This document shows positions 1 through 5,517 of a DNA stretch of 14,729 nucleotides, piece by piece. The first letter of the stretch is position 1, and each line of letters starts with the position of its first letter. Origin of the DNA: JAENVT01 sp031430695 (lineage in GTDB: Bacteria; Actinomycetota; Acidimicrobiia; Acidimicrobiales; Ilumatobacteraceae); the NCBI GenBank assembly GCA_031430695.1, contig JANPBZ010000039.1:1-14729 (forward strand). Reading direction: 5' to 3'. A model generated the notes under the pieces. That model ran no database searches. It was given only the letters and a program-made list of their open reading frames with translations, and was not told where the DNA came from. The translations under genes were made by a program, and so were the position numbers.

Positions 1-44
1 AGGCCGTCGTTGAGATCGAGGCCGAGGTCGAAATCGAGCTGTAG
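1..44 (+). CDS. C-terminal end of an unidentified gene (5' end outside window)
   Basis: Reading from base 3, the frame encodes AVVEIEAEVEIEL and ends with TAG at 42-44. The regular alternation of acidic and hydrophobic residues looks like a real C-terminus, and a perfect hairpin follows 11 nt later, as expected at the end of a transcription unit. Only 13 residues are visible, so the product cannot be named. Confidence 0.4.
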   Translation, partial: AVVEIEAEVEIEL

Positions 45-55
45 CAGCGCCCGCG

Positions 56-75
56 ACCCGGCAGATCTGCCGGGT
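56..75 (+). terminator. 20-bp perfect palindrome, terminator-like hairpin
   Basis: ACCCGGCAGATCTGCCGGGT is its own reverse complement over all 20 bases. It starts 11 nt after the TAG of the partial gene at the left edge. No T-tract follows, so this would be an atypical (I-shaped, actinobacterial-type) terminator. A dimeric regulator site is the alternative. Confidence 0.5.
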
Positions 76-110
76 GATGCCAGCAGTTCCCACGTTGGCT
101 GTCGCTTGAG

Positions 111-333
111 TGACCGCGGTTCGCCGCGACTCTCCGGTGACCCGCGCCTCGCTCACCCCTCAACGGCACTTCCCGCGTTCAATCCATACCCTCTGAGCAG
201 GCATAACGTGCTTCCAGTAGCGAGCCTGCAAAGCCCTGTACATGGGTTCGATTCCCATCGTCGCCTCCAGTTGATTGGGGCGTTCGCGCTGTGGGCGCTG
301 AAATGGGCCGCGTGCGCCCGTCCTGGCGCCCAC
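111..333 (+). repeat. Dispersed repeat copy A with tRNA-Cys 3'-half core
   Basis: The left block (111-165, TGACCGCG then CCCGCGCCTCGCTCACCCCTCA) is shared with copies C and D and, more loosely, B. A CTCTGAGCAGGCAT box lies at 191-204. The core at 225-269 runs from CCTGCAAAG (anticodon loop GCA) through the T-arm (ATGGG/CCCAT around TTCGATT) to CGTCGCC TCCA. There is no matching acceptor 5' strand (GGCGACG) upstream, so it is not a functional tRNA gene. The right block has hairpins: GGGC(305-308)/GCCC(316-319) nested inside GTGGGCGC(291-298)/GCGCCCAC(326-333). Confidence 0.75.
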
Positions 334-393
334 ATGCCGACCCGGCCGGCGATTGTGCACGCCCTTGTCACAGTTGCGTGGCCTGAGATGCTC

Positions 394-405
394 TACATAC
401 CTGTG
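394..405 (+). promoter_or_regulatory. Probable -10 box for leaderless sigma-factor transcript
   Basis: TACATA at 394-399 lies 6 nt upstream of ATG 406 (MFDRFVEGEG...). This is the same -10-to-start spacing seen at five other genes in the window, though the last base departs from the usual T. The placement argues that ATG 406 is the original start of the sigma gene. Confidence 0.4.
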
Positions 406-455
406 ATGTTCGATCGGTTCGTCGAAGGCGAGGGGGCGCGGTTGCAGCCGGGCTC

Positions 456-851
456 GTGGCCGCCTACGGCCCGGAGGTGGGACTGGACGCGGCGAGCGAG
501 GTGATGGCCTATGGGTGGGAGCACTGGGACCGGTTGTCGTCGATGGCCAATCCTGCTGGCTACCTCTATCGGGTGGGGCAGACCGCTGCTCGGCGATCGC
601 GCCGGCGTGGTCCGCTGATGCCGATGCCGCCGATCGAGGAGGCTCACGATGTCGAGCCACGCTTACCCGAGGCCTTGGCGCAGTTGAGCGAGTCCCAACG
701 ATCGTGTGTGATGCTGGTGCACGCGTTCGGCTGGCCGCAGACCGAGGTCGCAGACCTGCTCGGCATGAGTGTCTCCTCGGTCCGCACCCATCTGGCTCGC
801 GGGCTCGCCGAGTTGCAGTCGTCCCTGGAGGTTGGTAGCGATGTCCACTGA
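456..851 (+). CDS. ECF-type RNA polymerase sigma factor, probably 5'-frameshifted
   Basis: The protein directs RNA polymerase to a specific promoter set. The readable frame has a sigma region-2 remnant (ASEVMAYGWEHWDRL, then NPAGYLYRVGQTAARR) and a clear region 4: LPEALAQLSESQRSCVMLVHAFGWPQTEVADLLGMSVSSVRTHLARGLAEL, a helix-turn-helix, at about residues 70-120. In this frame only GTG 456 can start, giving 131 residues and a clipped region 2. Another frame begins at ATG 406 and encodes MFDRFVEGEGARL, a typical sigma N-terminus; it would join GLVAAYGPEVGL if one base were restored near 445. So the gene either starts late at 456 or is a frameshift mutant, unless this is a sequencing error. It overlaps the next gene by 11 bp, the usual sigma/anti-sigma arrangement. 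Confidence 0.75.
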   Translation: MAAYGPEVGLDAASEVMAYGWEHWDRLSSMANPAGYLYRVGQTAARRSRRRGPLMPMPPIEEAHDVEPRLPEALAQLSESQRSCVMLVHAFGWPQTEVADLLGMSVSSVRTHLARGLAELQSSLEVGSDVH

Positions 852-1887
852 GTTGATCGACCAACTCGATGCCTACGGCATCTGGCTCGAGGAGCACTGC
901 GCGACGGTGCTGCGCTCACCCTCCGCTGGGTGGGCACCCGACCATGACACCGAGATCGGTGACATCGCAGAGGTAGAGGTAGAGGTGAGGTCGCGGTCAT
1001 CTGCTTCGAGCGGCCGTCGGCTGATGTTGGCGGCGACCGTTGTTGTTCTGGTCGGGACCGCCGTCGTCGCATTGTGGTCGCATCGCTCCACGTCCACCGC
1101 ACCGTCTGGATTGCCCGCGGATCCGAACGGAGCGTTGTTCGTGCTACCGCCAACGGCAGACGGGATGGCGTTGTCCGACGGAGTGCTCTGGGAAGTCGCG
1201 CCCGATTCCGTACCGACCAACGTTGTGAACGCGATGATCGTGGGTCGGCCCGATGGCGACTGTTTCGTCGACATCATCGGAATCACGGATACGGCCGATC
1301 GCCCCGGACCCCCCTCGACGGACTCATGGACCGAGATCGACACCGCTGCCGGAACGGCATTGGTCAGTGCTGGGGCCACTCCGATGGCGATCCAGCAGCG
1401 CGGTGACAGATGGATCAGGGTGACCAGTGCGGCTGACGAGCGGACGATCGGTGAATTGCTTCAAGCCATCACCCTCACTGCGGAGGGGATCGCGTTCGAA
1501 CCGGTCGACGGGTTCTTGGAGGTCGGTGCCTCCACGGGTGCGTCGGTGCCAGCGCCCAACACCATGTACACCGCGGCGTTGACCGACGGCACCGTACCGT
1601 TCACCGTGTCGACGGCTACGGCGGCGTCTCCGTTGTTCGCCGCGTTGTTCGCCACCGAGCGAGTCGAACCGGTCACGATCAACGGGCGCGACGGATGGCT
1701 CGTCTTCACGAAGTCTGACGGCGGGTCGAGCCATGCGGTGGCATGGCAGGCGACCCCCAACCGAATCGTTGGCGTATCGGGCAACGCGACCGACCAACAA
1801 CTTGTCGATCTGGCCCAACGACTCCAGATGGTCGACGAGGAGACCTGGACCAAAGCGCTGCCCGGCTACTCCCGCGAAAGTCCCTGA
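841..1887 (+). CDS. Single-pass membrane protein, probable anti-sigma factor
   Basis: The ATG at 841 has GGAGG at 827-831 (9-nt spacing) and overlaps the sigma gene, so translation is probably coupled. The product has 348 residues: a short cytoplasmic N-terminus (MSTELIDQLDAYGIWLEEHC...), one membrane segment at about residues 60-80 (LMLAATVVVLVGTAVVALW), then an outer domain of about 265 residues. No zinc-binding HxxxCxxC motif is visible, so it is not a ZAS-type anti-sigma. The role is inferred from position and topology: it would hold the sigma factor at the membrane and release it on an outside signal. The outer domain belongs to no family I recognise. Confidence 0.7.
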   Translation: MSTELIDQLDAYGIWLEEHCATVLRSPSAGWAPDHDTEIGDIAEVEVEVRSRSSASSGRRLMLAATVVVLVGTAVVALWSHRSTSTAPSGLPADPNGALFVLPPTADGMALSDGVLWEVAPDSVPTNVVNAMIVGRPDGDCFVDIIGITDTADRPGPPSTDSWTEIDTAAGTALVSAGATPMAIQQRGDRWIRVTSAADERTIGELLQAITLTAEGIAFEPVDGFLEVGASTGASVPAPNTMYTAALTDGTVPFTVSTATAASPLFAALFATERVEPVTINGRDGWLVFTKSDGGSSHAVAWQATPNRIVGVSGNATDQQLVDLAQRLQMVDEETWTKALPGYSRESP

Positions 1888-1919
1888 GCGGGTCCCGTTT
1901 GAATCAGCGGGGAAGGTGC

Positions 1920-1954
1920 TGGACTTCATCCGACCATATAGCTACAATTCTCAA
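1920..1954 (+). promoter_or_regulatory. Promoter of the Phd/VapC module (leaderless)
   Basis: TACAAT at 1943-1948 is followed by 6 nt and the GTG start at 1955. TGGACT at 1920-1925 matches TTGACA at 4 of 6 positions, with a 17-bp spacer. No Shine-Dalgarno sequence precedes the start, so the mRNA should begin at or next to the GTG. Confidence 0.6.
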
Positions 1955-1969
1955 GTGAAAGTAGCTACA
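1939..1969 (+). promoter_or_regulatory. Candidate autoregulatory operator, two TAGCTACA sites
   Basis: TAGCTACA occurs at 1939-1946 and again at 1962-1969, 23 bp apart from start to start. Each contains the palindrome TAGCTA. The first overlaps the -10 box and the second lies just inside the antitoxin gene. Antitoxins of this class normally repress their own promoter by binding such paired palindromes, so this is the likely target of the protein encoded at 1955. Confidence 0.45.
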
Positions 1970-2239
1970 TCAAGTCGTGTTGAGGTCGGCGTGCGGGACC
2001 TCAAGAACAACCTGAGCCGTTACCTAGCACAAGTGGAGGCAGGCATCGAGGTCGTTGTGACCGATCGGGGTCGGCCGATCGCTCGCCTCACCGGAATGGA
2101 TGTGCTCAAGGGAGACAAGCTCGCGGCGATGATCGAGGCCGGATTGGTTCGCCCGCCCGTCGCCAAGGTCCGTCAGCGGCCTGTTCCCCTCAACTCGAAC
2201 GGCTCGGTGAGTGAGTTGGTGGCCGAGCAGCGTCAGTGA
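1955..2239 (+). CDS. Phd/YefM-type antitoxin of a VapBC-like module
   Basis: The product is a 94-residue antitoxin expected to bind and neutralise the PIN-domain toxin encoded next and to repress the operon. The N-terminal half has the Phd signature: VGVRDLKNNLSRYLAQVEAG, then VVVTDRGRPIARL (residues about 10-45). The C-terminus (PLNSNGSVSELVAEQRQ) is the flexible part that usually wraps the toxin. The GTG start is chosen because translation from it gives the canonical Phd N-terminus and because a -10 box lies exactly 6 nt upstream. The stop overlaps the toxin GTG by 4 bp (GTGA), so the two are translationally coupled. Confidence 0.85.
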   Translation: MKVATSSRVEVGVRDLKNNLSRYLAQVEAGIEVVVTDRGRPIARLTGMDVLKGDKLAAMIEAGLVRPPVAKVRQRPVPLNSNGSVSELVAEQRQ

Positions 2240-2670
2240 TCACTTACGTCGACACGTCCGTTCTGATCAAACTGTTGATCACTGAGAATGGAACATCGGA
2301 GGCGAGTGCGATCTGGGACGAACCGGACGTGCTCGCCGGGTGCCGGCGAGGGCACCTCGGAGCACGCGCCGCGCTGACGGGGGCGCGTCGACAGGGTCGG
2401 ATCAGCGAGCTCGTGTCGCGCGACGCGGTCTCGGGGCTCGAGATGCTGTGGTCACAGTTGTCGATCGTCGAGATCGACGAGGACCTGATGCGTCTCGCTG
2501 GCGACATCGCCGAAGAGCATGGTCTGCGGGGCTACGACGCCATGCATCTCGCGGCGGCGCATCGCATGGGCGCCGATGTCTTCAGCAGCGCGGATCACCG
2601 GCTCTGCTCGGCGGCGAGTGAGTCCGGCCTGCATGTCGCCAATCCGATCGGCACCGGTCGAGCGATTTGA
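2236..2670 (+). CDS. vapC: PIN-domain toxin (VapC family), one catalytic acid apparently missing
   Basis: The product is a 144-residue PIN protein; VapC enzymes are Mg-dependent RNases that often cut tRNA or rRNA and stop growth. Visible active-site acids are D6 (TYVDTSVLIKL), D101 (GYDAMHLAAA) and D120 (SSADHRL). Where VapC proteins normally carry the conserved Glu in a motif like YVEARAAL, this protein reads HLGARAAL, with Gly at 42. The change may weaken or abolish nuclease activity; a local sequence error in the GC-rich stretch is the alternative. The gene overlaps its antitoxin by 4 bp. Its TGA stop (2668-2670) is also the first three bases of repeat copy B. Confidence 0.85.
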   Translation: MITYVDTSVLIKLLITENGTSEASAIWDEPDVLAGCRRGHLGARAALTGARRQGRISELVSRDAVSGLEMLWSQLSIVEIDEDLMRLAGDIAEEHGLRGYDAMHLAAAHRMGADVFSSADHRLCSAASESGLHVANPIGTGRAI

Positions 2671-2909
2671 CCGCGATTGGCCGCGACGATCCGTTGTCCC
2701 AGCGCCGCGCTCGCCCCGCAACGTCACTTTCGGCACACATGTTATCCACTCTGAGCAGGCATGATCCGTTGAAGAGCACGGGTCTGCAAAGTCCTGTACA
2801 TGGGTTCGATTCCCATCGTCGCCTCCAGTTGTTGGGCGGGTCCGGGGTCCGTTCCCGAGAATTCGCATCGCTGTCAGCGCGATGGGCCGCATACGCCCAG
2901 ATCGCTGCC
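2668..2909 (+). repeat. Dispersed repeat copy B with tRNA-Cys 3'-half core
   Basis: The left block begins TGACCGCGATTGGCCGCGAC at 2668. The box CTCTGAGCAGGCATGAT is at 2750-2766. The tRNA-Cys-like core is 2783-2827 and differs from copies A and C at only one or two bases. The right block 2864-2909 has hairpins CATCGC/GCGATG and GGGC/GCCC (loop CGCATAC), ending GATCGCTGCC. Segments between conserved blocks are unrelated among copies. Confidence 0.75.
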
Positions 2910-2926
2910 TTCGCTCAGGCACACCA

Positions 2927-3024
2927 TCACGTCGCTCGTGTCAGATCTCCGTCGGCGTGCCGGCGGAGCTGTTCGTCGAAGGTGTCCACCGCTGTGCTGC
3001 GGGTGCTGGCACTGGCAAGGACGC
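2927..3024 (-). pseudogene. 3' fragment of a vapC (PIN toxin) gene
   Basis: The minus strand encodes CVLASASTRSTAVDTFDEQL, then RRHADGDLTRAT and a TGA stop at 2927-2929. It is closely similar at DNA and protein level to the last third of the intact vapC at 12923-13288 (CVLASAATRNTAVATFDEQL, then PLHADGDLS). Only the part after the third catalytic Asp remains. The gene body is missing and the stop of the CMD-family gene lies a few bases away at 3028. In both places the vapC 3' end faces the right side of a repeat copy, so the two loci share ancestry. Confidence 0.7.
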
Positions 3025-3027
3025 AGG

Positions 3028-3342
3028 TCAGTCGTTGATGACTTCGTCGAGCCATCCGAGCGCAGCGACGGCGGCCGGAAATCCCCGCGTCGTGATGGCG
3101 CAGAGAGCGACCTGGCGAAGGTCGGTAGCGCTTGCCCCGGCGGCCAACGCCCGTCGGGCGTTAGAGCGAACAGACCCTTCGGCGAGTGCGCCGATCGCGA
3201 TGCCGAGCGTGACAAGGCGCAGCGTGAGCTCGTCGAGCGTACCCGCACCCGCCACTGACTCGGCAAGCGAGTCCTGCGCAGCGGCCACGGCGGGGTAGTC
3301 ACGTCGGAACTGGGTGTAGACCTCGGGCAGATGATCGCTCAT
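3028..3342 (-). CDS. Carboxymuconolactone decarboxylase / AhpD-fold family protein
   Basis: The 104-residue product begins MSDHLPEVYTQFRRDYP. It contains the family pattern LDELTLRLVTLGIAIGALAEG...NARRALAAGASATDLRQVALCAITTRGFPAAVAAL, all helical. AhpD-type members use a CxxC pair for peroxidase or disulfide chemistry; here that position reads EGSVRSN, so this is a non-redox or binding-type member. The ATG at 3342 gives the normal family length; a TTG at 3381 in frame is possible. The gene is divergent from the molybdoenzyme operon, sharing a 189-bp control region, and homologues commonly neighbour such operons. Its role there is unknown. Confidence 0.75.
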   Translation of the reverse strand: MSDHLPEVYTQFRRDYPAVAAAQDSLAESVAGAGTLDELTLRLVTLGIAIGALAEGSVRSNARRALAAGASATDLRQVALCAITTRGFPAAVAALGWLDEVIND

Positions 3343-3443
3343 GCCGCAAGCTTCACACACGAGGAGGGGTCCGACGATCAAGGGCCGACTCCGCTGCGTG
3401 AACCAGTAAGTCCCATCAGACCGGGACCTTCTTCTCTACTGCT

Positions 3444-3498
3444 GTCCTAGGACCCGGAGCAGGCTTGCCACAAGGGCCCTTGGATCCCTCCCGGGTCC
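3444..3498 (+). promoter_or_regulatory. Palindrome-rich control region upstream of the reductase operon
   Basis: Three symmetric elements lie in 55 bp: GTCCTAGGAC (3444-3453, perfect), CAAGGGCCCTTG (3471-3482, perfect 12 bp), and a long inverted repeat GGACCCGGAG (3450-3459) / CTCCCGGGTCC (3488-3498) that encloses the second. They sit 34-88 bp before the chosen start of the B subunit, between divergent genes. They may be operators for an oxygen- or substrate-responsive regulator, or a leader hairpin. No strong -35/-10 pair is obvious to me here. Confidence 0.45.
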
Positions 3499-3531
3499 AA
3501 CGTTCGCAGAATGCCCGAGGAGATGTGGAAC

Positions 3532-4251
3532 ATGGCAGGCGTCACGCAGAGAGAGAACCTGTTGGTCCGAATGCAGACCGAGGTTCAAGAAGCGCTCGAG
3601 CGGCCCGATCGTCGATGGGGGATGGTGATCGACACCCGCAAATGCGTGGGTTGCCACTCCTGCACGATCAGTTGCGTCGTCGAGAACAAGCTCCCACCGG
3701 GGGTCGTGTACCGGCCGGTCATCGACCAGGAGGTCGGCACCTACCCGAACGTCACACGCAAGTTCTTGCCACGTCCGTGCATGCAGTGCGATGAGCCGCC
3801 GTGTGTGCCGGTGTGTCCGGTCGGGGCCACGTTCTCACGGCCCGACGGCATCGTGGAGATCGACTACGACCAGTGCATCGGCTGCAGGTACTGCCTGACG
3901 GCATGCCCGTACTCGGCTCGCACGTTCGACGTCGGCCACACCTACACCGAGGACACGCCTGAGCAGCAGCAGTACGAGTTGCTGCCGAACTACGAGTACG
4001 GCCAAGTGCACCGACGGGACCCCGACAACGACGAGTCGCCCATCGGCAACGCCCGCAAGTGTCACTTCTGCCTGCACCGCCTCGAGCAAGGGATGCTCCC
4101 GATGTGCGTCACCACGTGCATCGGCGTCGCCAACTACTTCGGTGACCTCAACGATCCTTCGAGCCTGGTCTCGGAGATGGCGTCCAAGCCCAACGCAGTG
4201 GTGCTGAAGGAAGAGCTCGGCACCAAGCCCAAGGTCACCTACCTGGTGTAA
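3532..4251 (+). CDS. TtrB/NrfC-type [4Fe-4S] ferredoxin subunit of a molybdoenzyme
   Basis: The product (239 residues) passes electrons between the membrane subunit and the catalytic subunit encoded downstream. Sixteen cysteines fall in four groups typical of NrfC/PsrB/TtrB: C38-x2-C-x2-C-x3-C48, C83-x2-C-x4-C-x3-C95, C115-x2-C-x2-C-x3-C125 and C177-x2-C-x11-C-x3-C196, enough for four [4Fe-4S] clusters. ATG 3532 is preferred because GAGGAG (3517-3522) lies 9 nt upstream; ATG 3511 in frame would add 7 residues. There is no Tat or Sec signal, so it is probably exported together with the Tat-signalled catalytic subunit. It is the first gene of the operon; the next begins 12 nt after its stop. 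Confidence 0.93.
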   Translation: MAGVTQRENLLVRMQTEVQEALERPDRRWGMVIDTRKCVGCHSCTISCVVENKLPPGVVYRPVIDQEVGTYPNVTRKFLPRPCMQCDEPPCVPVCPVGATFSRPDGIVEIDYDQCIGCRYCLTACPYSARTFDVGHTYTEDTPEQQQYELLPNYEYGQVHRRDPDNDESPIGNARKCHFCLHRLEQGMLPMCVTTCIGVANYFGDLNDPSSLVSEMASKPNAVVLKEELGTKPKVTYLV

Positions 4252-4263
4252 GGAGCGATTCAA

Positions 4264-5517
4264 ATGACTGCTGTCACATCCCCCGTCGCTGAACCGCTGC
4301 AACCCGCCGCGGAACGTGCACAACGGGCACCAAGCTGGGCCATCACCGTGGCATGGGTACTCACCGGTATCTGCACCGCTCTCGGGCTGGTCGGACTCGT
4401 CTGGCGGTTCGTTGGAGGCCATGCCGCCGCGAACTATGGCTCGTACGTTCCGTGGGGCCTGTGGATCGCCGCCTACGTGGCCCTCGTCGGGGCCTCCGCC
4501 GGTGCGTTCGCCGTGGGTGCCCTCATATTCACCCAGCGCCGCCGTGAGTACTATCCCATCGCCATCTTGTCGATGCTCGTTGCACTCGGCACCTTCGCAG
4601 CCGGCATGACCAATGTGTGGCTCGACCTCGGCCACCCGTTCCGGGCCTACAAGCTCATGCTCGACACCGAGTTCGGCTCGGTGATGGGGCTGATGGCCTG
4701 GCTCTACACGGCCTACGCGATCATCCTCGTGGTCGGCCTCGTCGCCACACGACACGGCAACGTTCCGAAGTTCCTGGAGCGGTTCGCATGGGTCGCGTTC
4801 CTCTTCGCGATCGTCTTCGCCGGCGCCGAAGGCGCACTGTTCGGCGTAGTCGGCGCACGGCCGCTGTGGGAGTCGGGGATCACGCCGGTGCTGTTCCTCG
4901 TGGAAGCCGCACTGTTCGGGCTCGCCCTCGTGGTCGCTGCCGCAGCGGTGTTCGGCATGCTCACCAAGGACGTGGCTCGCCGGTTCGGCCTCGCGCTGCT
5001 CGCACTCCTCGGAGTGTTGCTCGCGCTCGAATGGGCGGAGTTCTCCACCGGGATGTCCGCATCCGTGCCCGCCAAGGAGGACGCGCTGAGGACAATCCTC
5101 ACCGGCGACTACTGGTGGGTGTTCTGGATCCTCCACCTCGGCCTCGGTGTCGTGCTGCCCGCCGCCCTGCTGCTGTGGGGCCGGTCGAAGGTTGCCTGGG
5201 TCGGCATTGCCGGCGCGCTCATCGCGATGATGGGCATCGCCTCGAAGCTGAACCTGGTGCTCCCCGCACTCGCTCAGGAAGAGATCGAAGGCCTGGAGGA
5301 CGCGTTCCACGGTTCCGGCTTGACCACCAGCTACACGCCGTCGGCGATGGAGTGGCTGGTGTGGTTCGGCACCCTCGGCCTCGTCGGTCTGATCGTATTG
5401 ATCGGCCGGCACTTCATGAAGGGTGCCCACGGCACCCCGAAACAACCAGACGTCCAACCCGACGACGAACTCACCGCTTCAGAAGCGGATCCCAGCCTGC
5501 AGGAGGCGAACTCGTGA
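4264..5517 (+). CDS. NrfD/PsrC/TtrC-type integral membrane quinone-interacting subunit
   Basis: The product (417 residues) anchors the complex and exchanges electrons with the quinone pool. About ten hydrophobic helices are visible, for example AITVAWVLTGICTALGLVGL (residues about 24-45), YVPWGLWIAAYVALVGASAG, YPIAILSMLVALGTFAAG, YWWVFWILHLGLGVVLPAAL, and a last one near WLVWFGTLGLVGLIVLIG. The C-terminal tail of about 35 residues is polar. AAGGAG at 4250-4255 precedes ATG 4264. The TGA stop overlaps the ATG of the catalytic gene by one base. Length and helix number are in the NrfD superfamily range. Confidence 0.92.
   Translation: MTAVTSPVAEPLQPAAERAQRAPSWAITVAWVLTGICTALGLVGLVWRFVGGHAAANYGSYVPWGLWIAAYVALVGASAGAFAVGALIFTQRRREYYPIAILSMLVALGTFAAGMTNVWLDLGHPFRAYKLMLDTEFGSVMGLMAWLYTAYAIILVVGLVATRHGNVPKFLERFAWVAFLFAIVFAGAEGALFGVVGARPLWESGITPVLFLVEAALFGLALVVAAAAVFGMLTKDVARRFGLALLALLGVLLALEWAEFSTGMSASVPAKEDALRTILTGDYWWVFWILHLGLGVVLPAALLLWGRSKVAWVGIAGALIAMMGIASKLNLVLPALAQEEIEGLEDAFHGSGLTTSYTPSAMEWLVWFGTLGLVGLIVLIGRHFMKGAHGTPKQPDVQPDDELTASEADPSLQEANS

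Noticed and set aside
225..269. Functional tRNA or tmRNA genes at the repeat cores
   Set aside because: The T-arm and CCA end are perfect, but no complementary acceptor 5' strand or D-arm is found upstream and the anticodon stem is mispaired in all copies.
160..897. Long minus-strand frame containing MGIEPMYRALQARYW
   Set aside because: This peptide is the well-known antisense translation of a tRNA 3' end (reverse of repeat copy A). The rest overlaps the sigma gene and has Arg/Pro/Ser-rich shadow composition. Similar false frames lie over copy B (2452-2922) and the tRNA-Cys (10894-11154).
4617..5516. 300-codon upstream extension of the catalytic-subunit frame
   Set aside because: It overlaps the NrfD-type gene in another frame, is rich in Arg/Pro, and lies before a good Shine-Dalgarno site and a Tat signal that fit ATG 5517.
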